A stretch of 64,000 nucleotides of DNA, taken from positions 682,001-746,000 of the forward strand of contig JARVLF010000006.1 of NCBI GenBank assembly GCA_030849465.1, written 5' to 3'. The position numbers and the translations under genes were made by a program. Of the stretch, positions 37,294 through 46,116 are shown in pieces (the stretch's first letter is position 1; the number at the start of each line of letters is the position of its first letter). The notes beneath the pieces were generated by a model that was given only the letters and a program-made list of their open reading frames with translations, had not been told where the DNA came from and ran no database searches. The DNA comes from Moesziomyces globuligerus (Eukaryota; Basidiomycota; Ustilaginomycetes; Ustilaginales; Ustilaginaceae).

Positions 37294-39060
37294 TCACGAC
37301 GTCGACGTGCGTGTGGCCACAAAGGGCGGATAGCCGTCCTCCGAGACGCGGAAGTCAGGCAGGGTCCAGTCGAGCTCCTGCACGAAGCTCTCGTTGCCTG
37401 AGCTTCCACCCGTGCGCATCCCGCCGCTGTCCCGCCCTTCCTCCGCGTTCCTTCCCTCCGCCTCGTCTTCGTCTCGAGACTTCGATGAGGCGCCCAGCGG
37501 CACTGGTGTGCTGGCGGTCTGTCGGACGGCGTCCTTGATCTCGTAGCTGAAGCTCCCCGTTGGCGACGCCGTAGCCGCAGTGACACTGCTCACGCGCCGG
37601 GCAGTCTGGAGGGTGCTGTTGCTGAAGCGCGACTGCAGCTGCTCTCGACGGGAAGCTGGCGTAGCTGGAACGCTGAGCTCGCTCGAGCACGCAGCGGGCG
37701 CCTCGACGAGGACGGTCTCGTGGCTCGGTCGACCCACGATGCCCTCGGTCTCGATGTAGATCGCTTCGTCCTCGCCCGGCTCCTCGTCGACAGTGCGACG
37801 AAGGGCAGAACGAATACTGGTGCCTGCTCGCGAGATGGGCCGACTCAGCGTAGCCGTGCTGGGTCGGTCACGGATGACGAGCTGAGAGCCCTTGCGCGTC
37901 ATCTCGATATCCCGGCCCTTGGAACTCTGTGGTCGACCCTTGGAACTATGAGGTCGCGAAACGGCCAGCCTCATCCCCGCTCCCAGTCCAGATCCACGCG
38001 TCCTGTCCGCCTCGCGGTCATAGCTCCTCGGACTCGGCGGGTTGATCTTGCCGAGCTCGCTCAGCGGCCTAGGTGAAGTGATGGGTTGGGACATCCGATT
38101 GCCCGCCGACCGCGTCGGCGAAGCGACGAGGCTCTTGGGAGACAGGTAGTCGTCCGTGACGGCACTCGTGGAGACGCCGGTGGGAAGCTCTTGTACCTCG
38201 GTGATCGGGTCCAGCGGCCGCGGCATCGTGACCGGCACCGCCCGCGCCGCTTCTGACGCTGCAAAGTCCTGCACGACTTGGTCTTGAGCGGCCATCGCGG
38301 TCAAATGAGGCAGGACTTTGTCGCATGCCGGAGGTACGTTGACCAACGTCTCGCTCGAATCATGATGCGGAGACGACGCGTTGTGCTTGCTTTCGAACGA
38401 GCCCAGGCGCTGCGTACGAGTGCGTGTCAGCTGACACGACTCCTTGGCTTCGCACTCCCGCATGAGCTTCTGGCGGTAGCTACGCAAGAAGAAGAACAAA
38501 GCCACCATCGCTGCTGCTGCCACAGAGAGAATCGCTAGCACGGCAGTCGTCTGGTGAGATAAACTTTCGCTTGGCCCTGCGATCGGGGCAGTACCGATGG
38601 CAGGGACGCCGGGCGCCGTGTCACTATGCATCGCTCCAGCGCCGCCCGCATCGCTCGGAGCCGGCATCGAGGCTGAGGCAACAGCAGAAGTTGAAGCAGA
38701 GTCGGGAGACGAGCTAGCTTTCGGGTTGGGTGTGGCGCCCGAATGATCAGGCGCAGACGGCAATGTGGGATCCGAGTCGGCACCGGAGTGGTCCGGTGCT
38801 CCGGGCAGGTTCAGGTCCGAGGCTGCGCCGGAATGATCAGGAGGCGATGGCAGCACATCAGCCGCTAAGAGCGGATCCATGCTCGCATCCTGACGCTCGA
38901 CGAGCCTTGCGAGGCTCTTCGAAGAGACCCGACGTTTGCGAATTCGTCCATGGCGAGAGCCAGCCTCGAAGAGTCGAGCTGGATCGTAGGCACCGAGCTC
39001 TCGGCGTTGGGCCACAAGCTGCTCCCTCCGTCCCGGCTTGTCGGCATCTTGCAACGGCAT
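37294..39060 (-). CDS. Single-pass membrane protein with Pro/Asp/Ser-rich ectodomain repeats; N-terminal exon unresolved
   Basis: The frame gives 588 aa from the ATG at 39060. One transmembrane segment is clear at about residues 172-193 ('AVLAILSVAAAAMVALFFFL'), followed by 'RSYRQKLMR'. Before it is a Ser/Ala/Pro-rich stretch with three 15-residue repeats containing 'PDHSGA' (residues 73-117). After it lies a 395-residue disordered Ser/Thr/Arg-rich tail. This resembles fungal surface sensor-like proteins. The frame is open 18 codons past 39094, where 'LACNLLAVLYALSIHS' looks like a signal-peptide core but has no ATG. An upstream exon ending at an AG near 39145-39136 (CCGATAG or CCCAG) probably supplies the true start. 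The family is not recognised. Confidence 0.6.
   Translation of the reverse strand: MPLQDADKPGRREQLVAQRRELGAYDPARLFEAGSRHGRIRKRRVSSKSLARLVERQDASMDPLLAADVLPSPPDHSGAASDLNLPGAPDHSGADSDPTLPSAPDHSGATPNPKASSSPDSASTSAVASASMPAPSDAGGAGAMHSDTAPGVPAIGTAPIAGPSESLSHQTTAVLAILSVAAAAMVALFFFLRSYRQKLMRECEAKESCQLTRTRTQRLGSFESKHNASSPHHDSSETLVNVPPACDKVLPHLTAMAAQDQVVQDFAASEAARAVPVTMPRPLDPITEVQELPTGVSTSAVTDDYLSPKSLVASPTRSAGNRMSQPITSPRPLSELGKINPPSPRSYDREADRTRGSGLGAGMRLAVSRPHSSKGRPQSSKGRDIEMTRKGSQLVIRDRPSTATLSRPISRAGTSIRSALRRTVDEEPGEDEAIYIETEGIVGRPSHETVLVEAPAACSSELSVPATPASRREQLQSRFSNSTLQTARRVSSVTAATASPTGSFSYEIKDAVRQTASTPVPLGASSKSRDEDEAEGRNAEEGRDSGGMRTGGSSGNESFVQELDWTLPDFRVSEDGYPPFVATRTSTS
38710..38844 (-). repeat. Three tandem 45-bp units inside the membrane protein gene
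   Basis: Each unit encodes 15 residues with the core 'PDHSGA' (protein residues 73-87, 88-102, 103-117). Units have diverged, the third most. Copy number may vary between strains. Confidence 0.6.
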
Positions 39061-39569
39061 GAGGCCAGGATGATTCTGCTCAGCAGGATTGGACTGTGTG
39101 GAATGAATGGAAAGAGCGTAAAGTACAGCAAGGAGGTTGCAAGCGAGTGTGGACAGCTGGGCCTATCGGAGGACATGTGGTGTGAAGAGGACGACATGGC
39201 AACAGCATGCGTTGCCGGCGGGATAAAGGGCTTGCTCAAGTTTCGATGGGGACGCAAGCTGGGAAGGGGGTTCAGGGGTCGCTCACCGCCCACGTTATGC
39301 GGGGGACGGCGTTGTGAAACAACGGGTGGGATGATGTGACATGTTTGACCAACCGCCCACTGCATCAAGCCACTGTGCCACCACATCCACTCGGGATTCA
39401 CGAACCGACATCCCACTACTTCATCTCAACGCCGCCTTACAACATCGCCTCAGCTTCCATCTCTTACAGTGTCATGCGCGAAACTCGACCATCACACGCA
39501 CGTCCTTATCAAACGAACCTCGTCTGCATTATATGTATTCATAATGCGTTTTCAAAACGGGGAAACCAT
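39061..39569. other. Spacer between membrane protein 5' end and dienelactone hydrolase 3' end
   Basis: It probably contains the missing 5' exon of the membrane protein gene. Otherwise nothing is recognised. Confidence 0.3.
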
Positions 39570-40409
39570 TTAGGCGAGGGTCTTCTTGAAGAAGTCGGCG
39601 AGGCGCTGGTAGACGTCCTCGAAGTTCTTCTTGTTGCCCTCGTCCTTGAGGTCGGCCCTGGCGGCAGCCCAGCCGTGGTGCGAGTCCGGGTAAAGCTTGT
39701 AGACGCTCTTGGAGGCGAAGTCCTTCTTCTGAACCTCGCTCTCGAACGCCTTGACGGCCTCGATGTCCTCGTCCTTGGAAGGGAAGTTGGCCACGGGCAC
39801 CGTGAGGTTGGCTGCATCCTTGGGGTCGACCATGGCCGGGTGGACCTGGGCGACCGACTGGAACTTGGTGCCGGCGCCTCCAGAGAGAACGGAGAACTTG
39901 CCGCCCCAGCAGAAGCCCATCAGGCCGAGCTTGGTCGCGCCGTCCTTCTGTAGGTCGGCGACGACGGCGTCGAGGTCGGGCTTGCGCGCCTCAAAGTCGC
40001 CGGCGGCACCAAAGAACGACTGCAGCGCCTGCTTCTTCTCGTCCGTGTTGGGCGGGTAGTACTCCTGAGGGAAGGGCTTGCCGCGGAAAAAGTCCGGCAG
40101 GACGACGCGAGCCTTGGTGGCTTCGGCCAGGATGTCAACACCCTGCTTGGTCGTGGGCCAGAAGCCGAAGATGTCGTAGACAACAACAATGGCGTGCTTG
40201 GCATCCTTGGGTCCCGCAGTGTACGTGTCAAGGCCGCCGAGCTTCTCCGTCTGGCCCTTGGGAGTGCTGCAATGCGTATGTCACACCGTCACAACGGTCG
40301 GTCAACTGTTCTGTGCGCTGCTTAGAAAGTTGTGCGATGGTGAAACTTACTAGTCCGACTGGACGGGGGGGATCGAGCAGCATGCCTCGTTGGTGTTGTG
40401 AGTAGCCAT
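39570..40409 (-). CDS. Dienelactone hydrolase family protein, two coding exons
   Basis: Exons on the minus strand: 40409-40351 and 40266-39570 (phase 2; GTAAGT donor) give 251 aa. The alpha/beta-hydrolase nucleophile is the cysteine in 'GFCWGG', as in dienelactone hydrolases. 'VVVYDIFGFWPTTKQGVDIL' lies near residue 50, and the catalytic His is in 'YPDSHHGWAAAR'. The first exon encodes 'MATHNNEACC'-like residues (read: M-A-T-H-N-T-N-E-A-C-C-S-I-P-P-V), a usual start for fungal members. Such enzymes hydrolyse lactones or related esters. A 5'UTR intron (40714-40438) and a TATA box at about 40771-40780 are seen upstream. The nearby Baeyer-Villiger monooxygenase could supply a lactone, but this is only suggested by position. 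Confidence 0.85.
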
Positions 40410-41463
40410 GGTTGCGAGAGTTCGATGTGGGGTGAGTCTGCATCGAGATGAGCCGATGAGCCGGTTGCAAGGGGTCGAGCAATTTTCGAGTGCGAAGCAG
40501 TCATGGAAGTGGTCAGCGTCGTTCGTCCTGCTATTGCCACGACCAGATCACTGTGACTTGGTGGGCGCTCCGTCGGTGTCTCGGATTCCTTCGCCAATCT
40601 GGAAGCAGCTCGAAGTGGATGGCGGCCAGTCCCAGCATTGGCTACTATGCCTTGTGGTGAACCCAGGACACGACGTCGCATGATGCCAGAATGCGGGATA
40701 GAATCGCGACTTACAATGAAGGTGATAAGGTTGTTGTTCTTTTGCAGAAGTGACTACAGCGTGGTGAGCGGGTATATATAGTGGGCTCCTACCAGCGGAA
40801 GGGGAAACGAATCGACACTTGCGATCGCGAGCATCAGTAGGGCGGCGTGTGCCGAACGGCCCATCCGCACTCGACCTTCCACTGCGGGATTACAAACACT
40901 CGCAGTCTGCACGCCTCGAAGCATGTGGATGTTCCGTGAGCGCTGCGGCGTTAAGAGCCATCTGCCGACTGCTGATCCTTGCTCGTGCTCTGGCTCTGGC
41001 TCTGGGCTTGGAAGGCGCAAGCCTCCACTTTTTCCAAAAAGTTCGGGCACGGACGCCGCGACTTGTATTAATAAATTATTTTTGCCCGCAGTTTGCAACG
41101 CAAGGCGCATGATGATGCGCACGCTCCACCCGCGCCGCTGCTCTTGTGGATTGCCGGCCTCTCTGCTCAGAAGACCGCGTCTCGGCGTTTCTGCTCCCTT
41201 CGTCATGCCTATGCAGCCCTTACATCAAAGCTTCGGCTCCAGATGGCCGCCCCTCTTCTGCTCTTGTGACGCTGTGCCGGCGGTGAGGCTCGGCACCTTG
41301 CAGCTACAGATTCAAGCTGTTCCGTCCTACACGACAAGTACAATGCCCTATCAGCGCTCATGTCCGAAATCCGAATACCGCCGACCAGTCTCTCCAATTC
41401 AGGTCACGGCAACTGTTGCATTTCTGTATCGACAATTTCACTCGGGGGTTCGGCTGGGGTGGT
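40410..41463. promoter_or_regulatory. Dienelactone hydrolase promoter and 5'UTR intron
   Basis: On the minus strand a TATATATA at about 40772-40779 is followed by a donor ATT|GTAAGT at 40714 and an acceptor GATGCAG at 40438, with CGCTGACC as branch point. This is consistent with a 277-bp intron in the 5' leader. The rest, to 41463, holds no recognised gene. Confidence 0.5.
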
Positions 41464-43299
41464 CTAGTTGGCCTTGGCGTCTTCGCGGATCATGTGAGCT
41501 GCCTTCTCGCCGATGGCGTAGACAGTGGCCTGGATGTGCGACGAGACGTGGATGGGGATGATCGAGGCGTCGGCGACTCTGACGTTGGCGGTGCCGTACA
41601 CCTTGAGCCTCGCGTCGACCACGCCTCCCTTCTCGCGCGGCATCATGGAGCAGCTTCCGATTGGGTGGTACTCGGTGCTCGTGTGGTCCTTAGCATACTC
41701 GCGGAACTCTGCGTCCGACTTGTGCTGGCCCGGGTCGGGAACGACCATACGGACGGTGATGTCCTTGAGCGGCGAGGTCTGGCTGATGGTCTCGGTATAC
41801 TTGATCGCCTTGGAGAGGATCTCGAGATCGGCGTCAACGCTGAAGTAGTTGGCGTGGATCTTGGGCGGCTGCTTGGGATCGGCCGAAGCGATGTGGATGG
41901 TGCCGCGGGAGAAGGGCTGCATCAGACACGAAAGCATGCTGTAGTACTCTTCCGAGTCGGGCGGCGGCGCGGCGGTGGCAAAGTAGCCCGGCGTAAAGAT
42001 GAACTCGGTGAAGGGGCACTTCTCATCGTCGAGACGGGCGAGCTGCATCTGCACCGTCTCGTGCACACCCTTCGAATAGCGGCTCCAGTCGACCTGGGCC
42101 ACCTCGGCCTTGATCTTGGCGATCTCGTCGGCCGAGAGGTAGTGGCTGAGCGGCACGTAGGCAAAGCCCGAGATGGACGAGGCGATGACGCCGCGGTCCT
42201 CGGTGCCCGCCGAGTACTGCTCCATGGCCGCCTTGGCAAAGTCGTCGTGGCCGAGCTTGTCCCAGGTGGTGAAGCCGGGCTTGAGCTTGAACGACGAGCA
42301 GGTGTACAGGTGATCCTGCACGTTCTCGCCCACCTCGAGCTCGACGCGCTGCTCGACGCCGGCTGCCTTGAGCACCTCGGCCTTGCCGATGCCCGAAAGC
42401 TCGAGCAGGTGCGGACTGTTGACGGTGCCTCCGCTGACCACCACCTCCTTGCGCACCTTGACCGTGTAGGCCTTGCCATCCACCGTGTATTCCACGCCGG
42501 ACGCCACGAGATCACCAGCAGAGCTCTTGGATTCGGCAAAGAGGATCTTGGAGGCGAGCGCGCCTGTGAGGACCTTGAGGTTCTTGCGGTCGGCGTTGGG
42601 TGCGTAGTGGGCGCTGGCCGAGTAGGAGCGCTGACCGTTCTTGGGGTCGATGATGGCGGGCGAGACCCAGAAGCCTACGTTGCTGCCGGCCAGACCGTCC
42701 TGGACGTTGGCAAGGCCGAGGCTCTTGAGCGTGTCGAGCCAGGGCTTCTGCGCCTCGGTGTACCACTTGCTGTACGAGGTCTGCACCGGCCCGTCGGATC
42801 CGTGCGCCGCTTCGTCGAACGTGGCCAGGTGGGCCTTCTGGAGCTCCGCGGAGGGCTTTTCGAGCGTGGCGCTCTTGCGGGAGAAGGCGACGTAGTCGTC
42901 CCAGGACCAGCCCTCGTTGCCGAGCTTGCCGATGTCGTCGTATTCGCCGCGGTAGCCGCGCTGCCAGACGAGGAAGTTGAGCGCGCTGCTGCCGCCGAGC
43001 ACCTTGCCGCGCGGCCAAATGTACTTGCGTCCGTTCGAGTGCTGCTCAGGCTCGGTCTCGTAGCACCAGTCGTAGTCCGGGTCCATGGTGGCCTTGTTGA
43101 TAAAGGCAGGGTAGTTGATCTTGGGGTCCTCGGGGCGCCAGAGACCCGCCTCGATCACACCGACGGTGACCGAAGCATCCTCGGAGAGCCGGGCGGCGAC
43201 GGTGAGACCGGCCGTACCACCGCCAAGGACGACGTAGTCGAATTCAGCAAAGTCGTCTGGCTTGACGCCCGTGTCGGTGTGGGGAACAGCAGCGGCCAT
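41464..43299 (-). CDS. GMC-family FAD oxidoreductase
   Basis: This is a 611-aa single-exon flavoenzyme of glucose-methanol-choline type. It has the FAD dinucleotide motif 'VVLGGGTAGL' near residue 24, GMC signature 1 around 'GKVLGGSSALNFLVWQRG', signature 2 in 'GGTVNSPHLLELSGIG', and the catalytic His in 'YHPIGSCSM'. The C-terminal 'IPIHVSSHIQATVYAIGEKAA' region (in part) has His in place of the more usual Asn-x-Gln pattern. It oxidises alcohols or related substrates; the substrate is unknown. There is no signal peptide, so it is probably intracellular, unlike secreted aryl-alcohol oxidases. The frame extends upstream to 43383, but the ATG at 43299 gives the compact start 'MAAAVPHTDTG'. The long open frame on the opposite strand is a codon-bias shadow. 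Confidence 0.87.
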   Translation of the reverse strand: MAAAVPHTDTGVKPDDFAEFDYVVLGGGTAGLTVAARLSEDASVTVGVIEAGLWRPEDPKINYPAFINKATMDPDYDWCYETEPEQHSNGRKYIWPRGKVLGGSSALNFLVWQRGYRGEYDDIGKLGNEGWSWDDYVAFSRKSATLEKPSAELQKAHLATFDEAAHGSDGPVQTSYSKWYTEAQKPWLDTLKSLGLANVQDGLAGSNVGFWVSPAIIDPKNGQRSYSASAHYAPNADRKNLKVLTGALASKILFAESKSSAGDLVASGVEYTVDGKAYTVKVRKEVVVSGGTVNSPHLLELSGIGKAEVLKAAGVEQRVELEVGENVQDHLYTCSSFKLKPGFTTWDKLGHDDFAKAAMEQYSAGTEDRGVIASSISGFAYVPLSHYLSADEIAKIKAEVAQVDWSRYSKGVHETVQMQLARLDDEKCPFTEFIFTPGYFATAAPPPDSEEYYSMLSCLMQPFSRGTIHIASADPKQPPKIHANYFSVDADLEILSKAIKYTETISQTSPLKDITVRMVVPDPGQHKSDAEFREYAKDHTSTEYHPIGSCSMMPREKGGVVDARLKVYGTANVRVADASIIPIHVSSHIQATVYAIGEKAAHMIREDAKAN

Positions 43300-44240
43300 G
43301 TCGGTAGAACGTGGATCTAGTGGCACAGGAAGAAAGGGACGGGTAAGTCTCACGCGACGGAGCACGCCGAGGGCGAAGAACACATCTTCTTATACTCACA
43401 ATCGGTAGGCGCGGCTTCGGGAACGGGGAAGCTTGGCGTTCATGTAGAATCATCTTTGGTTGCGGCAAGGAGAAGCACGAACAGAGGCTTGACCCATGCA
43501 GCGCACCCACGCCAAACGCACGCCAAACGGCGCCGTGATTGGCGAGCGCCACAGGGATGCAGGAAGCGGGGGCGCCCAAAGCGTCCATCGCGTATCGCAG
43601 AGCCTCGCAGACGCCGCCAAGCGAGCTGTCTGGGCTGCGCAACTATGGCCATCTCCTTGCCTGGCAGTCGAGCGCCCGGCGGCCTAGCCGAACGTCGACT
43701 GCGCCTTGATTTCCGCGAAGCTTTCCCCATCCGAGTTGTGCTGCACGCGAACAAAGCCTGAGCCTTTGCGCACTCGAGCTCCGCTAGCCCGCTGTCCCCA
43801 CCCGAAAAGTCACACACCCCGAGGCCAAGTCGCGTTGGCACGGACCTCCTTGCGCGTCCTGCGCGCTAACCGCGCAGCTGCTGCGCAGCTGTTGCGCAGG
43901 GTGCGGCCCTTCCGAATCTGGGCGCGAGCTGCACATGCATGCACGCGGGTTCCAGCCGCGCCAATGCTAGAATCCAGCGCGAGCGCCTCCCGCAGCGCCA
44001 AAGTCAATTTAGAGCTCGCCTGTCGTACAGTATGGGCCTGTGCCCACTCTCGCAAGCGCTTGCTCAAACACACTCAAACACACTCAACAACCCACGCATT
44101 CCCTTCTCGGTGGGTGGGGTTGACCTGCGCCAGTCAACCCCACCTGTCCAATCTCACGGAGAATGCCAGCACACGCTGCCATGATGCTGTGGCACCTGCG
44201 GTCTGCGCAAAACACTTCGATTGCACTACACAACGCCCCC
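43300..44240. other. Intergenic region with a short GCGCAGCTGYT repeat
   Basis: No gene is recognised. GCGCAGCTGCT and GCGCAGCTGTT follow each other at 43874-43895, then a partial third unit. Confidence 0.35.
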
Positions 44241-45779
44241 CTAGGCCTTGCGCTGCGAGTCGTACAACAGCGCTGCGTCCATGAGCACCTGAGCTCCAAT
44301 CGCACTGCAGTGCGGCAATCACAAGGTTTGGAGCGAGATGCAAGAGGTCAGCTGCTTGTACCGTGTGCTTCGCTTGGGCTCTGCTGTGCTTACCAGTCTT
44401 CCGGCGACGAGTGCTCTCTCGGGTTGTGCGAGACGCCGTCCTTGCTGGTGATGAACACCATCGACGACGGACAGACCTTGCTTGTCGAGCAGGTATCGTG
44501 CCCTGCGCCGCTGAACACGTCCAGCCCCGCTTCTTTGCCGTAGTTGGCCTCGACCGCCTTGCGCACGCTGCCGATGCAGTCCTGGTGGAACGTGATCGCC
44601 GGGCTGTCAAAGGTCTCTTGCCATTCGACGCTGCAGCCCTTTTCGCTCTCCTGCGCCGCGATCCTCTGCGCCGCCGCCTCGATCTCCTTGCACAGTGCAG
44701 CCAGCTTGGTCGTTGACGGATGCCTCACGTCCAATGTGAAGAAAACGTGGCCGGGACAGGTATTAACACTCCCCGGCGACAGGCGCAGAATGCCCTATTC
44801 TCGCAATACAATGGTCAGCGCAAACTCGTTGGCTTTCATGGTCGCCAGTCGTGACACTTACCGTGCTTGCGAGGCCCTTGTGCTGTTTCGCGATGCGGTT
44901 GCTTTCTACGATGATGCGAGATGCACATAGCATCGCATCCGAACGCGTGTCGAAGGGCGTGGAGCCCGTGTGGCATTCGCGACCGCGCACGTTGATGTCG
45001 AACCACTTGTACGCCTGACCGCCCTGAACGATGCCGACCTTCTTGCCCGTCGACTCGAGAATCGGCCCTTGCTCAATGTGCAGCTCAAAGTGCGCCGCCA
45101 GCGGCGTCGCTTCGTGGCTGCAGCGCGTCGATCCCAGAAAGCCGATCTTGGCCAGCTCGGACTTCATCGTCAGCGAGGCATCCTTGACATCGGGCAGGTT
45201 CCATGCCTTTTCCAGCGGAACATCGTGGCACCATACTCCCGAGCCGACGATCGACTGCGGAAAACGCGCGCCCTCCTCGTTGGTCCAGTTGATCAGGGCA
45301 ACCGGGTACTCGGTCTCCACCTGGTGGTCGTTCATCGTCCGCAGCGCTTCCAGCCCAGCCATGATTCCCAAGATGCCGTCGTATCGTCCACCGGTAGGCT
45401 GCGTATCCAGATGACTTCCCATGGCTGTGGGGCGGCCGGACTTCTTGCCCTTGCGGATCATAAACATGTTGCCCATCTCGTCCACGTCGACCGAGCAGCC
45501 CAGCTTCTCCGCTTCCTTCCACAGCCACCGCCGAGCGGTCGCGTCGTTTTCGTCGAGCGTCAGACGCGCCATGCCGGTCTCGAATGGTCCGTCACCGTAC
45601 CGGTGCGCGGCGCCCCATTCGCACGTATCGTGCAGCGTCTTCATCATCCGGTCGGCGTCGATCTTGAGGCGGCCTGCAGTGTACCACCGCACTGCAAACG
45701 GAGAGCGCAATGCTCGACCGCCGATGCCCGCGAGGCACCCCGTAGAGACTCGTGCAGAAGCAAAAGTGCCAGCGAGCAT
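44241..45779 (-). CDS. N-carbamoyl-amino-acid hydrolase / beta-ureidopropionase-like M20 amidohydrolase, three exons
   Basis: Exons on the minus strand: 45779-44862, 44794-44394, 44304-44241 (phases 0 and 2; donors GTAAGT and GTAAGC, CTGAC branch points) give 460 aa. The M20 hydantoinase/carbamoylase family is clear. 'MGSHLDTQPTGGRYDGILG' supplies metal ligands, 'NWTNEEGARF' the bridging and catalytic Glu, and 'HIEQGPIL' another ligand. 'PGSVNTCPGHVFFTLDVRHP' comes from the exon 1-2 join region, and 'FSGAGHDTC' the last His. The short third exon completes the C-terminus with 'CAIGAQVLMDAALLYDSQ'. Yeast PYD3 (beta-alanine synthase) belongs here, so pyrimidine degradation is one option; ureidoglycolate or other carbamoyl substrates remain possible. 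The N-terminus looks like a mitochondrial presequence. Confidence 0.85.
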
Positions 45780-46116
45780 GCTGTGATGTCGATGATCGGG
45801 TCACGTTGTGGCTGTTATGGTGGGGCTTCAACAACAGTGATGTGAATCTCACCTTCAGTCCGGGGAAGTCTGTGCGCGATAGCCGGCCCATCGTCTGAAC
45901 GCCGGACAAGTCCCCGAGCGGCGCGCGTCTTCGAACAAATCTGTTAAAGCAGGGGTTCTGCTGGGTGTCTCCCGATTCCCGGGCGAAACTTTGGATTTTT
46001 GTTGCGCTTGCTCCACTCGGGGTCTTCGAATTCAGTTCTTCGCCAGCCAAGCTGAGCGAGGTGCTTCCTCCTCGACATCCTCATCACACCTACACGCTTT
46101 GTGCGGCAAGCTCATC
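45780..46116. promoter_or_regulatory. Divergent spacer, carbamoylase / BUD22-like
   Basis: 337 bp of shared promoter. No TATA box or strong motif was noticed. Confidence 0.3.

Noticed and set aside
41416..43320. 634-codon open frame on the strand opposite the GMC oxidoreductase
   Set aside because: It mirrors the real gene frame for frame. High G/C at third positions removes stop codons on the opposite strand; no domain is seen in its Val/Leu/Gly-rich product.
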